A stretch of DNA of 24,359 bases from Moraxellaceae bacterium UBA2477 (lineage in GTDB: Bacteria; Pseudomonadota; Gammaproteobacteria; Pseudomonadales; Moraxellaceae): positions 1 through 24,359 of the forward strand of contig DDPD01000016.1 of NCBI GenBank assembly GCA_002342025.1, in the 5' to 3' direction. Positions within the stretch are counted from its first letter, which is position 1. Each line of letters opens with the position of its first letter. The notes below the pieces were generated by a model, which had not been told where the DNA came from, did no database searches, and saw only the letters and a list, made by a program, of their open reading frames with translations. The position numbers and the translations under genes are program-made. Shown here piece after piece: positions 1-8,187 of the stretch.

Positions 1-429
1 TACATGTTGTCGCAAGGGCTTTGGGTGGTCGCGATTCTGGCGATCTGGCTTACGCCGGAAATTGCCGCTTTGGCGCGTGAACAGTTGGGTGTGAACTGGC
101 AGGCACAATATGTTTTCTTGTTTGCTGGCTGTTTGGCGGGTCTGAGCTTGGGGTCAGCGCAATCGGCCGGGCGTGCCTTGGTCGGTTTGTTGACGCCAGC
201 GGGTAAGTCGGCAGAGTTCTTCGGCATGTGGGGGACGGCAGCGAAACTGGCCGCCGTATTCGGTATGCTCGGTCTGGGTTTGTTGCAGACCTTTTTCGGA
301 TTGGCCGATGCCATCTTGTTTTGTCTGGTGTTATTTGCGGCGTCCATGTGGGTAGTGTCGAGTGTTGATGAAACTCGGGGCAGGGCCGCTGCGGATCAAT
401 GGTGTGAGCCAAACGAGGGTAAGAAATGA
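1..429 (+). CDS. MFS transporter, Atg22/UMF1-like, C-terminal part (5' end outside window)
   Basis: The reading frame is open from the first base, so the gene is cut by the window edge and only its last 142 codons are seen. The visible part has about four hydrophobic segments (roughly residues 5-25, 35-55, 75-98 and 102-120 of the fragment). A segment reading GSAQSAGRALVGLLTP, followed by an EFFG motif, is typical of the last repeat of the Atg22/UMF1 branch of the major facilitator superfamily. Its substrate is not known, and bacterial members are usually annotated only as MFS transporters. The stop codon overlaps the start of the potassium-uptake regulator by four bases (ATGA), so the two are probably co-translated. 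The family call is by motif memory and is fairly good; function is open. Confidence 0.75.
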   Translation, partial: YMLSQGLWVVAILAIWLTPEIAALAREQLGVNWQAQYVFLFAGCLAGLSLGSAQSAGRALVGLLTPAGKSAEFFGMWGTAAKLAAVFGMLGLGLLQTFFGLADAILFCLVLFAASMWVVSSVDETRGRAAADQWCEPNEGKK

Positions 430-1079
430 AGCAAAAGTTTGCCATTATTGGGCTAGGTAGTTTTGGCGGTACGGTGGCTTGCGAACTGGTTCGTTTGGGT
501 CATGAAGTGTTGGGCATTGATGTGGATGAGGCTCGCGTGAACAAGCACGCCGACCGCCTCACACAAACCTTGATCGCGGATGGCACCGACGACAAGGTTA
601 TTGAGGAGTTAGGGTTACAAAAATACGATGCCGTTGTGGTCGCGATTGGTGAAAACCTGGAGGCCAGCATCCTGAGCACGTTGGCGCTAAAAAGCAGTGG
701 TTGCGAGCGGGTGTGGGTCAAGGCAACTAACGACACACATCATCGAATTTTGTCTCGATTGCAGGCGGATCGCATTATTCATCCCGAGCATGAGATAGGT
801 GTGCGGGTAGCGCAAAGCCTGACGCATCCGCAAATGCTCGACTATATTTCCCTTGGTCAAGGGTGGTTTGTGGTTGAAATTAATGTCAACGAACACATAG
901 CTGCGCGTAAGTCCTATGAACAGGAGTTGGATTTCGCTGACTTAAAAATGGTCTTAGTGAAACGTGGCTCTATCGTGGTGCCGCCGCCCTATCGGGGACT
1001 GTTATTGCAAGTGGGCGACCAAATTGTGCTGGCCGGTTTGCTCGAGAATCTGCTGAAATTTGCTAAGAGAATTATGTGA
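426..1079 (+). CDS. ktrA: Ktr/Trk-type potassium uptake regulatory subunit (RCK domain), KtrA-like
   Basis: This is a 217-residue cytoplasmic protein with the RCK layout. An N-terminal Rossmann fold has GLGSFG at residues 9-14 and an acidic stretch with Asp32 and Asp34, which binds NAD(H) or ATP/ADP. A C-terminal RCK_C (TrkA-C) domain spans about residues 135-217. A single RCK unit of this length matches KtrA rather than the duplicated TrkA. Family members form an octameric ring on the membrane channel and gate it by nucleotide binding. The partner channel follows directly and its GTG start overlaps this stop codon by four bases. The start ATG overlaps the upstream transporter. The family call is firm. 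The KtrA rather than TrkA name rests on length and partner type. Confidence 0.9.
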   Translation: MKQKFAIIGLGSFGGTVACELVRLGHEVLGIDVDEARVNKHADRLTQTLIADGTDDKVIEELGLQKYDAVVVAIGENLEASILSTLALKSSGCERVWVKATNDTHHRILSRLQADRIIHPEHEIGVRVAQSLTHPQMLDYISLGQGWFVVEINVNEHIAARKSYEQELDFADLKMVLVKRGSIVVPPPYRGLLLQVGDQIVLAGLLENLLKFAKRIM

Positions 1080-2437
1080 GAAGTTGGCTGCCACATTTAC
1101 CCTTTTTGGGTGACAACTCAGCGCTGATGAAGGGTACAAACCCGGCATCGCTGGTGGCGAGCAGTTTTTTAATTTTAATCATCATCGGTGCGCTATTACT
1201 TCGCAGTGACTGGGCGACCAACGTGCCGATTAGTTGGTCAGACGCACTCTTTACCGCGACTTCAGCCGTCACTGTGACGGGATTGGCGGTGCTGGACACC
1301 GATACGCATTTCACCACAGCAGGTCAGATGGTCTTACTGGTGTTAGTGCAGCTTGGCGGCATTGGCATCATGACGTTTGCTGCCTTGACCTTATTGCTGT
1401 TAGGACATCAGTTGGGGATAGGCGAGCAACGCCTGGTGCGAGAGGCCATGAACCATACGCGAGTGATGGATCTGGGTTGGCTGATTAAACGCATTTTTGT
1501 GCTGGCCTTTGCCATTGAGCTGGTCGGCTTTCTGTTGCTAAGCGTTATTTTAATACCCGATCAGGGTTGGCTCACCGGAAGCTATCACGCCCTGTTTTAC
1601 AGCATCTCAGCGTTCAATAATGCTGGCTTTGCGCTGACCAGTGAAAGCCTCGTTCCTAAGGCTGGGCACTGGCCTTTGGCCTTAGTTTTGGGCTCGCTTG
1701 CAGTTATTGGCGGTCTTGGCTTTACCGTATTGGCGGAGTTGAGATTGCGAACACGCTGGTCTGCGATGTCGTTGCACAGTCGTCTCATGCTCAGCGGTAC
1801 CGCGATCTTGTTGTTGTTCACTTTTGTCGTGTTTCTGCTTTGTGAATGGAGTAATCCGGCCACTTTAGGGTCATACGACACCAGTGAAAAACTGGCGATT
1901 GGTTTTTTTCATGCCATTGTTCCCCGCTCAGCTGGCTTCAATATGGTTGATATTGGCAGTCTCACGCTCGCTGTCACCATGCTCTATATCGTCCTGATGT
2001 TTATCGGTGCCGGTACCAATTCCAGTGGTGGCGGCATCAAGGTCACCACCTTTATGGTGCTGATATTGTCGACAAGAGCGTTTTTGAGTGGGCGCACTTC
2101 GCCATCTGTGTTTGGCCGAAGTATTCCCTTGGAACTAGTGCTTAAGTCGCTAGCGATGGCATTTATTGCCATGATGATTGTGTTGGCGACCTTATTTTCG
2201 CTGACGTTGACGGATCCTCATCTCGGTTTCCTCAATCTCTTTTTTGAGGCGGTGTCGGCCTGCGCCACGGTAGGATTGTCGCGTGGTATCACGGGTGATC
2301 TGTCTGAACCTGGTCGTATCGTCTTGATGATGGCGATGTTTGTTGGTCGCATTGGGCCATTAACGTTGGTGTTTTTGCTGGCCAAGCCTAAGCGTCATCG
2401 CATTCGCTATCCGGCCGGGGATGTCCATATCGGTTGA
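1076..2437 (+). CDS. ktrB: Potassium uptake channel subunit, TrkH/KtrB family
   Basis: This is a 453-residue integral membrane protein of the TrkH/KtrB/HKT superfamily, which moves K+ (often with Na+ dependence in Ktr systems) through a pore made of four M1-P-M2 repeats. All four pore-loop signatures are visible: TVTGL near residue 66, NNAGF in the second repeat, PRSAGFN in the third followed by a TNSSGGGIK stretch, and ATVGLSRG in the fourth. Each supplies the conserved filter glycine. The GTG start at 1076 overlaps the ktrA stop. An in-frame ATG at 1127 (residue 18) is an alternative that would still leave the first membrane helix intact. It forms a two-gene system with the RCK subunit. No terminator is evident after it, and the promoter for the next operon overlaps its stop codon. 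Confidence 0.9.
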   Translation: MRSWLPHLPFLGDNSALMKGTNPASLVASSFLILIIIGALLLRSDWATNVPISWSDALFTATSAVTVTGLAVLDTDTHFTTAGQMVLLVLVQLGGIGIMTFAALTLLLLGHQLGIGEQRLVREAMNHTRVMDLGWLIKRIFVLAFAIELVGFLLLSVILIPDQGWLTGSYHALFYSISAFNNAGFALTSESLVPKAGHWPLALVLGSLAVIGGLGFTVLAELRLRTRWSAMSLHSRLMLSGTAILLLFTFVVFLLCEWSNPATLGSYDTSEKLAIGFFHAIVPRSAGFNMVDIGSLTLAVTMLYIVLMFIGAGTNSSGGGIKVTTFMVLILSTRAFLSGRTSPSVFGRSIPLELVLKSLAMAFIAMMIVLATLFSLTLTDPHLGFLNLFFEAVSACATVGLSRGITGDLSEPGRIVLMMAMFVGRIGPLTLVFLLAKPKRHRIRYPAGDVHIG

Positions 2438-2462
2438 CCCCTCAGTTTCAAAGGCGTATCGT
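2434..2462 (+). promoter_or_regulatory. Sigma70-like promoter of the GntR-prp operon
   Basis: A -35 hexamer TTGACC (2434-2439) and a -10 hexamer TATCGT (2457-2462) are separated by exactly 17 bases, which predicts a transcript start near 2469. The -35 box overlaps the stop codon of ktrB. The palindrome at 2478-2489 lies just downstream of the predicted start, a good position for repression. The -10 box is only a partial match, so this is inference from sequence. Confidence 0.5.
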
Positions 2463-2477
2463 CTCGACACCTCGCAG

Positions 2478-2489
2478 ATTGTCGACAAT
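2478..2489. promoter_or_regulatory. Perfect 12-bp palindrome, candidate operator for the adjacent GntR regulator
   Basis: The sequence attgtcgacaat is a perfect palindrome 13 bases upstream of the GntR start codon and just downstream of the predicted transcription start. It has the GT...AC half-site pattern used by GntR-family dimers. Autoregulation by the first gene of the operon is the simplest reading. No second perfect copy is seen in the prp operon. Confidence 0.55.
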
Positions 2490-2502
2490 TTGAGCCGCTT
2501 GC

Positions 2503-3270
2503 ATGACTGAGACGCCATTGCCATCACCTGACACCCCTGTGGTCGCTGACAGCGATCTGGTCGTGTCATCGCTGAATAGCAGTGAGCCCCGTCTTACCCT
2601 CGCCGATAAAGTCTTTGCTCAACTCCAAGATGCCATCGTCAAAGGTGAGCTTGTTGCTGGCTCGCGTGTGTCCGAGGCCGAGTTGGTCGCGCGTTACGGC
2701 GTGTCACGCGGCCCGTTGCGCGAGGCCCTGCGCCGGCTCGAAGGCCGCCAGCTCATCACCCGAATCCCGCATGTCGGCGTGCGCATCATGGCCTTGTCGC
2801 TGGATGAGCTGCTGCAGATCTATCAGGTTCGCGAAACGCTGGAAGGACTGGCTTGCCGCTTGGCTGCGCAGCACATGAGCGATGCCGAAATAACGGGTTT
2901 GAAGGAACTTCTGGCCCGCCACGAGCAGCAGATCGCCGAGCACGAAGGCCGCGCCTACATCCAGGAAGAAGGCAACGTCGACTTTCATTACTGCATCATC
3001 CAGGGCAGCCACAACGCTGTGCTGATTCAGATGCTCTGCGGCGAGCTTTACCACCGCGTGCGTATTTACCGAGGCCAGTTCTCGGTCACCGAGGGTCGCC
3101 CGGCAAAAGCGCTGGATGAGCATCGTCGCATCGTTGAAGCCATCGCCGCACGTGATGGCGAGCTCGCCGAATTCCTTATGCGTCGCCACATTGCCACTGC
3201 CCGCGCCAATATTGAGGCGCGGGTATCACCCCCTTTGTTAACGCCGGATGCCCCGGCCAGGAGTGCTTGA
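2503..3270 (+). CDS. GntR family regulator, FadR/FCD subfamily, probable methylcitrate operon regulator
   Basis: The 255-residue protein has a poorly conserved N-terminal extension (about 30 residues). A GntR winged helix follows at about 32-100 (TLADKVFAQLQDAI, then SRGPLREALRRLEG and the wing GVRI). The C-terminal FCD helical domain spans about 108-235. The FCD effector and metal pocket residues are suggested by VDFHYCII and by DEHRRIVEAI with a later RRH. It begins the operon and its stop overlaps the prpB start by one base, so it is presumably the pathway-specific regulator that senses 2-methylcitrate or a related acid. This replaces the sigma54-type PrpR of enterobacteria. Effector identity is inferred from context. 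No strong ribosome binding site is seen before the ATG. Confidence 0.88.
   Translation: MTETPLPSPDTPVVADSDLVVSSLNSSEPRLTLADKVFAQLQDAIVKGELVAGSRVSEAELVARYGVSRGPLREALRRLEGRQLITRIPHVGVRIMALSLDELLQIYQVRETLEGLACRLAAQHMSDAEITGLKELLARHEQQIAEHEGRAYIQEEGNVDFHYCIIQGSHNAVLIQMLCGELYHRVRIYRGQFSVTEGRPAKALDEHRRIVEAIAARDGELAEFLMRRHIATARANIEARVSPPLLTPDAPARSA
3259..3263 (+). promoter_or_regulatory. Ribosome binding site of prpB
   Basis: AGGAG lies six bases upstream of ATG 3270. It supports that ATG rather than the in-frame TTG immediately before it as the prpB start, with translation coupled to the end of the regulator gene. Confidence 0.7.
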
Positions 3271-4169
3271 TGTCTTGCCATAACCACCCACATCACCCGA
3301 GTGCCGGTCGTCGTTTTCGCGATGCCATCGCTGCCGAAAAGCCACTGCAGGTCATGGGCACGGTCAATGCCTACGCCGCGATGATGGCGACCAAGGTCGG
3401 CTACAAGGCCATTTATCTGTCGGGTGCCGGCTGCGCCAACTACTCCTACGGTCTGCCGGATCTGGGTCTGACCTCGCTGGAAGATGTGTTGATCGATGCT
3501 CGTCGCATCACCAGCGTCACCGACACGCCACTGCTGGTCGACATCGACACCGGCTGGGGCGGGGCGTTTAACATCTCGCGCACGGTCACGGAGATGATCC
3601 GCGCCGGCGTCGCTGCCGTGCACATCGAAGACCAGGTCGCGCAGAAGCGCTGCGGTCATCGCCCGAACAAGGAAATCGTGCCGGTCGACGAGATGGTCGA
3701 CCGCGTCAAAGCCGCTGTCGATGCCAAGACCGACAGCGATTTCGTCGTGATGGCGCGTACCGACTCGCTGCAGAAGGAAGGCCTGAACGGCGTCATCGAA
3801 CGCATCAGCGCCTATGTCGAGGCCGGTGCCGATGCCATCTTCGCCGAGGCCATGACCGACATCACCATGTACCGTAAGGTCTGCGATGCCGTGAATGTGC
3901 CAGTGCTGGCCAACATCACCGAGTTTGGCGACACGCCGTACTACACCACGAGCGAGCTGGGCGAGCAGGGCATCGCCATGGTTCTGTACCCGCTGTCGGG
4001 CACACGCGCCATGCAGAAAGCCGCGCTGGCCGTGTACGAGGCGGTGCGCAAGGACGGTACGCAGGTCAACGTGCTCGACCTCATGCAGAAGCGCAAGGAG
4101 CTCTACGAGTTCCTGAATTACCACAGCTATGAAGACAAGATTGACCAGCTGTTTTCCAAAAACAAATAA
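3270..4169 (+). CDS. prpB: 2-methylisocitrate lyase
   Basis: PrpB cleaves 2-methylisocitrate to pyruvate and succinate, the last step of the methylcitrate cycle, in the cytoplasm. The 299-residue protein (E. coli PrpB is about 296) belongs to the isocitrate lyase/PEP mutase barrel family. Visible active-site elements are the Mg2+-binding DIDTG loop (Asp91, Asp93), Glu120 and the catalytic loop KRCGH at 126-130 with the nucleophilic Cys128. The N-terminus is His-rich (HNHPHH). The chosen ATG has a good AGGAG six bases upstream, and the stop of the regulator overlaps it by one base. A 43-base gap with an A/T-rich stretch separates it from prpC. Identification is firm. Confidence 0.96.
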   Translation: MSCHNHPHHPSAGRRFRDAIAAEKPLQVMGTVNAYAAMMATKVGYKAIYLSGAGCANYSYGLPDLGLTSLEDVLIDARRITSVTDTPLLVDIDTGWGGAFNISRTVTEMIRAGVAAVHIEDQVAQKRCGHRPNKEIVPVDEMVDRVKAAVDAKTDSDFVVMARTDSLQKEGLNGVIERISAYVEAGADAIFAEAMTDITMYRKVCDAVNVPVLANITEFGDTPYYTTSELGEQGIAMVLYPLSGTRAMQKAALAVYEAVRKDGTQVNVLDLMQKRKELYEFLNYHSYEDKIDQLFSKNK

Positions 4170-4201
4170 GCCACTTTTTATAAAAAAACCGAATTCGATC
4201 C

Positions 4202-4205
4202 GGAG
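4202..4205 (+). promoter_or_regulatory. Ribosome binding site of prpC
   Basis: GGAG lies seven bases upstream of ATG 4213 and only one base from the in-frame ATG at 4207. This selects 4213 as the start. Longer readings of the frame back to 4129 would overlap the coding end of prpB and look artefactual. Confidence 0.65.
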
Positions 4206-4212
4206 AATGACC

Positions 4213-5367
4213 ATGACTGAAGTACAACAAGTTTTGCCGAAAGCCAAGAAATCCGTTGCCCTGTCCGGCACTGTTGCGGGCAATACGGCGCTCTGCACCG
4301 TTGGCCGTACCGGTAATGACCTGGCCTATCGCGGCTACGACATTCTCGATCTGGCGGCGACCAGCGAGTTTGAAGAAATTGCTCACCTCTTGGTTCACGG
4401 CAAGCTGCCGAATGCAGCTGAATTGGCGGGCTACAAGAACAAGTTGAAAGCGCTGCGTGGTCTGCCCGCGGCAGTGAAAGTTGCACTTGAGCAACTGCCA
4501 CCATCCAGTCATCCCATGGATGTGATGCGTACCGGCGTATCCGTGCTCGGTTGCGTTAAGCCCGAAAAAGAAGATCACAACCATCCCGGTGCGCGCGATA
4601 TTGCCGACAAGCTGATGGCCTCCTTAGGCTCCATGCTGCTGTACTGGTACCACTTTGCTTACAACGGTAAGCGTATCGAAGTAGAAACCGATGATGATTC
4701 CATCGGCGGTCACTTCCTGCACCTGCTGCACGGCGAAAAGCCGCGTGATAGCTGGGTCCGTGCCATGCACACCTCGCTCATCCTTTACGCGGAGCACGAA
4801 TTCAACGCCTCCACGTTCACCTCGCGTGTGGTCGCGGGCACGGGTTCCGACATGTTCTCGGCTATCTGTGGTGGCATTGGTGCGCTGCGTGGTCCTAAGC
4901 ACGGCGGCGCTAACGAAGTCGCTTTCGAAATTCAGAAGCGCTACGACAACCCGGATGAAGCCGAGGCCGATATTCGTGCGCGTGTGGAGAAGAAGGAAGT
5001 GGTCATTGGTTTCGGCCACCCGGTCTACACCGTGAGCGACCCGCGCAACAAGGTCATTAAAGAAGTGGCCAAGCAGCTCAGCGCCGAACAGAACAACATG
5101 AAGATGTACGACATTGCCGAGCGTTTGGAATCGACCATGTGGGAAATCAAAAAGATGTTCCCGAACCTCGATTGGTTCTCCGCTGTGAGCTACCACATGA
5201 TGGGTGTACCCACCGACATGTTCACCCCATTATTCGTGATTGCCCGCACCAGCGGTTGGTCGGCGCATGTGATTGAGCAGCGTATCGACGGCAAGATCAT
5301 CCGCCCCAGCGCGAACTACACCGGTCCAGAAGACCAGACGTTTGTGCCGATGAAGGATCGCAAATAA
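4213..5367 (+). CDS. prpC: 2-methylcitrate synthase
   Basis: PrpC condenses propionyl-CoA with oxaloacetate to 2-methylcitrate, the entry step of the cycle. The 384-residue protein has the short form of the citrate synthase fold. The catalytic triad is visible: His230 in GPKHGGANE, His269 in the GFGHPVY signature, and Asp320 in NLDWFSA. The LYAEHEFNASTF stretch and the lack of an NADH-regulatory N-terminal domain separate it from housekeeping GltA. It sits between prpB and acnD, with two bases between its stop and the acnD start. Its codon use looks a little less GC-biased than that of acnD. Identification is firm. Side activity as a citrate synthase is common in the family. Confidence 0.96.
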   Translation: MTEVQQVLPKAKKSVALSGTVAGNTALCTVGRTGNDLAYRGYDILDLAATSEFEEIAHLLVHGKLPNAAELAGYKNKLKALRGLPAAVKVALEQLPPSSHPMDVMRTGVSVLGCVKPEKEDHNHPGARDIADKLMASLGSMLLYWYHFAYNGKRIEVETDDDSIGGHFLHLLHGEKPRDSWVRAMHTSLILYAEHEFNASTFTSRVVAGTGSDMFSAICGGIGALRGPKHGGANEVAFEIQKRYDNPDEAEADIRARVEKKEVVIGFGHPVYTVSDPRNKVIKEVAKQLSAEQNNMKMYDIAERLESTMWEIKKMFPNLDWFSAVSYHMMGVPTDMFTPLFVIARTSGWSAHVIEQRIDGKIIRPSANYTGPEDQTFVPMKDRK

Positions 5368-5369
5368 TC

Positions 5370-7973
5370 ATGAACACGAATTTCCGAAAGAACCTGCCGG
5401 GCACGGCGCTGGACTACTACGATGCCCGTGCTGCCGTGGATGCGATTCAGCCCGGTGCTTGGGATCGTCTGCCATACACGGCCCGTATTCACGCCGAAAA
5501 CATTGTGCGTAAAGCGGATCCGGCCATTATTACCGAGTGCCTGACGCAGCTCGTTGAGCGTAAGCGTGATCGTGACTTTCCGTGGTTTCCGGCGCGTGTG
5601 GTTTGCCACGACATTCTCGGCCAGACCGCGCTGGTCGATCTCGCCGGTCTGCGTGATGCCATCGCTGACCAAGGTGGCGACCCCGCCAAGGTCAATCCGG
5701 TGGTACCGGTGCAGCTCATCGTCGACCATTCGCTGGCCGTCGAGTGCGGCGGTTTCGATCCGGATGCGTTTCAGAAGAACCGTGACATCGAAGATCGTCG
5801 CAACGAAGACCGCTTCCACTTCATCAACTGGACCAAGACCGCCTTCGATAACGTTGATGTGATCCCGGCCGGCAACGGCATCATGCACCAGATCAATCTG
5901 GAGAAGATGTCGCCGGTCATCCACAACCAGAACGGTCTGGCCTTCCCAGACACCTGCGTCGGCACTGACTCGCACACCCCGCATGTGGATGCCCTCGGTG
6001 TTATTGCCGTGGGTGTAGGCGGTCTCGAAGCCGAGAACGTCATGCTTGGTCGCGCCTCGTGGATGCGTACCCCGGACATGGTCGGCGTCGAGCTGACCGG
6101 CAAGCGTCAGCCCGGCATTACCGCGACTGATATCGTGCTGGCCCTGACCGAGTTCCTGCGCCAATCCAAGGTGGTTGGTGCCTACCTCGAGTTCTACGGC
6201 GAGGGCGTACCCGGCCTGACCATCGGCGACCGTGCCACCATCTCCAACATGGCCCCGGAATACGGCGCTACGGCCGCGATGTTCTCGATTGATGACCAGA
6301 CGCTGACGTATTTGCGCCTGACCGGCCGTAGCGATGAGCAGGTCGCACTGGTCGAAACCTACGCCAAGGAAGCCGGACTCTGGTCCGACTCGCTGGCCAA
6401 GGTCGAGTACGAGCGCGTGCTCAAGTTTGACCTGTCCTCCGTGGTGCGCAACATGGCTGGCCCGTCGAACCCGCACAAGCGTCTGCCGACCTCGGATCTG
6501 GCATCGCGCGGCATCTCCGGCAACCTCGACGCCGCGCGCGCTCAGGAAGCCGAAGGCCTGATGCCAGATGGCGCGGTCATCATCGCCGCCATCACCTCGT
6601 GCACCAACACCTCCAACCCGCGCAACGTGATTGCCGCCGGCCTGATCGCGCGCAATGCCCGCCGTCTCGGTCTGCTGCGCAAGCCGTGGGTGAAGTCGTC
6701 GCTGGCGCCGGGCTCCAAGGTCGTTGAGCTGTATCTGAAGGAAGCCGGCCTGCTCGAAGATCTCGAAGCGCTGGGCTTCGGCATCGTGGCGTTTGCCTGC
6801 ACGACCTGCAACGGCATGTCCGGCGCGCTGGACCCGAAGATTCAGCAAGAGATCATCGAGCGTGACCTGTATGCCACGGCCGTGTTGTCGGGCAATCGCA
6901 ACTTTGACGGCCGCATCCACCCGTATGCCAAGCAGGCCTTCCTGGCCTCGCCGCCGCTGGTCGTGGCCTACGCCATTGCCGGCACCATCCGCTTCGACAT
7001 CGAGCAGGATGTACTGGCGGTCGTTGATGGCAAGGAGATTCGTCTCAAGGACATCTGGCCATCGGATGACGAGATCGACGCCATTGTGGCGCGCTCGGTG
7101 AAGCCGTCGCAATTCAACCAGATCTACATCCCGATGTTTGAGAAGCAGGATGCCGAGAAGGCCGTGTCGCCGCTCTACGACTGGCGCGAGATGAGCACCT
7201 ACATCCGCCGTCCGCCCTACTGGGAAGGCGCGCTGGCCGGCGAGCGCACGCTCAAGGGCATGCGTCCGCTGGCCGTGCTGCCGGATAACATCACCACCGA
7301 CCATCTCTCGCCATCGAACGCGATTCTGATGAACTCGGCAGCGGGCGAGTACCTGCACAAGATGGGTGTGCCGGAAGAGGACTTTAATTCCTACGCCACC
7401 CACCGAGGCGATCACCTGACCACGCAGCGCGCAACCTTTGCGAACAAAGAGCTCGTGAACGAAATGGCCGTGGTTGATGGCCAGGTCAAGAAGGGTTCGC
7501 TGGCGCGTGTGGAGCCGGAAGGCAAGGTCATGCGTATGTGGGAAGCCATTGAAACCTATATGAACCGCAAGCAGCCGTTGATCATTGTGGCCGGTGCGGA
7601 TTACGGCCAAGGCTCATCGCGTGACTGGGCTGCCAAGGGCGTACGTCTGGCCGGTGTTGAAGCTATTGCAGCTGAAGGCTTCGAGCGCATCCACCGTACC
7701 AACCTGATTGGCATGGGCGTGTTGCCGTTGGAGTTCAAGCCGGGCACCACGCGCCTGACGCTGGGCATCGACGGCACTGAAACCTACGATGTGGAAGGTG
7801 AGCTGACACCCCGTGCAACACTGACCTTGGTGATTACGCGTCGCAATGGAGAAGTGGTGCGTGTGCCCATGACCTGTCGTCTCGATTCGGATGAAGAAGT
7901 ATCCGTGTATGAAGCGGGTGGCGTGTTGCAGCGCTTTGCCAAGGACTTCCTGGAGGCTACGGCGACGGCCTGA
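5370..7973 (+). CDS. acnD: Fe/S-dependent 2-methylcitrate dehydratase, AcnD
   Basis: AcnD dehydrates 2-methylcitrate to 2-methylaconitate and needs PrpF to give the usable cis isomer. The 867-residue protein has the AcnA-like aconitase layout. A large N-terminal catalytic part carries three cluster cysteines, Cys411 (in TSCTNTSNP), Cys477 and Cys480, in the canonical C-x65-C-x2-C spacing. The C-terminal swivel domain has the GADYGQGSSRDWAAKG motif near residues 740-756. Its position between prpC and prpF, and the length, identify it as AcnD rather than a general aconitase. The gene is strongly GC-rich with dominant CTG and GGC codons compared with the flanking potassium genes, which may reflect expression level or origin. 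A long antisense open frame in it is a codon-bias shadow. Confidence 0.95.
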   Translation: MNTNFRKNLPGTALDYYDARAAVDAIQPGAWDRLPYTARIHAENIVRKADPAIITECLTQLVERKRDRDFPWFPARVVCHDILGQTALVDLAGLRDAIADQGGDPAKVNPVVPVQLIVDHSLAVECGGFDPDAFQKNRDIEDRRNEDRFHFINWTKTAFDNVDVIPAGNGIMHQINLEKMSPVIHNQNGLAFPDTCVGTDSHTPHVDALGVIAVGVGGLEAENVMLGRASWMRTPDMVGVELTGKRQPGITATDIVLALTEFLRQSKVVGAYLEFYGEGVPGLTIGDRATISNMAPEYGATAAMFSIDDQTLTYLRLTGRSDEQVALVETYAKEAGLWSDSLAKVEYERVLKFDLSSVVRNMAGPSNPHKRLPTSDLASRGISGNLDAARAQEAEGLMPDGAVIIAAITSCTNTSNPRNVIAAGLIARNARRLGLLRKPWVKSSLAPGSKVVELYLKEAGLLEDLEALGFGIVAFACTTCNGMSGALDPKIQQEIIERDLYATAVLSGNRNFDGRIHPYAKQAFLASPPLVVAYAIAGTIRFDIEQDVLAVVDGKEIRLKDIWPSDDEIDAIVARSVKPSQFNQIYIPMFEKQDAEKAVSPLYDWREMSTYIRRPPYWEGALAGERTLKGMRPLAVLPDNITTDHLSPSNAILMNSAAGEYLHKMGVPEEDFNSYATHRGDHLTTQRATFANKELVNEMAVVDGQVKKGSLARVEPEGKVMRMWEAIETYMNRKQPLIIVAGADYGQGSSRDWAAKGVRLAGVEAIAAEGFERIHRTNLIGMGVLPLEFKPGTTRLTLGIDGTETYDVEGELTPRATLTLVITRRNGEVVRVPMTCRLDSDEEVSVYEAGGVLQRFAKDFLEATATA

Positions 7974-7992
7974 ACCTTTCCAGGCTCACGGT

Positions 7993-8096
7993 ACGGGCTA
8001 CACCTAACGCTGTCAAACACGCCTCAAGTACATCCTTGTAGGCTCTCACGCGCCATCCATGGCGCGTGAAGGTTTGACAGCGTTAGGTGTACCCGT
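7993..8096. repeat. Long inverted repeat with nested hairpins in the acnD-prpF gap
   Basis: Two arms of 20 bases, tacacctaacgctgtcaaac at 7999-8018 and its exact complement at 8072-8091, face each other across 53 bases. Pairing extends five more bases outward (7993-7997 with 8092-8096) around a single unpaired C at 7998. The central part contains a second perfect stem, tcacgcgccat (8046-8056) with its complement at 8059-8069 around CC, and a small taca/tgta stem at 8030-8040. No open frame lies inside. The shape suits a REP/MITE-like dispersed element or a strong RNA structure that attenuates or stabilises transcript into prpF. An additional imperfect stem (8104-8113 with 8129-8138) follows it. 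Confidence 0.85.
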
Positions 8097-8187
8097 TCCT
8101 CGGCCATGACCGAGTTCGGGCGTGGTGGTCGGTTATGGATGAGTGCCAAATGGGCGGTTACTTTTAATTGAGTGAGACACAAACATC

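Noticed and set aside
2065..2076. attgtcgacaag inside ktrB matches 11 of 12 bases of the candidate GntR operator at 2478-2489.
   Set aside because: It is deep in the ktrB coding sequence about 400 bases upstream of the promoter, and the codons read normally. A chance match is likelier, although a looping auxiliary site cannot be excluded.
4129..4212. N-terminal extension of prpC overlapping the end of prpB.
   Set aside because: It overlaps coding sequence of prpB by about 40 bases, has no family similarity, and a good ribosome site supports the ATG at 4213.
5316..7610. A 764-codon open frame antisense to acnD.
   Set aside because: It mirrors the strong GC codon bias of acnD, its translation has no recognisable domain and is rich in His, Arg and Val, and the sense frame has an intact enzyme. 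Similar antisense frames over prpB (3066-4298) and prpF (8314-9009) are rejected for the same reason.
7999..8091. Integron attC-like site: the outer arms contain ACCTAAC (RYYYAAC) and GTTAGGT (GTTRRRY).
   Set aside because: The arms pair perfectly through the region where attC sites have an unpaired central spacer and extrahelical bases, and no integrase or cassette-like gene is nearby. The core motif is short enough to occur by chance. A covariance-model search for attC would settle it.
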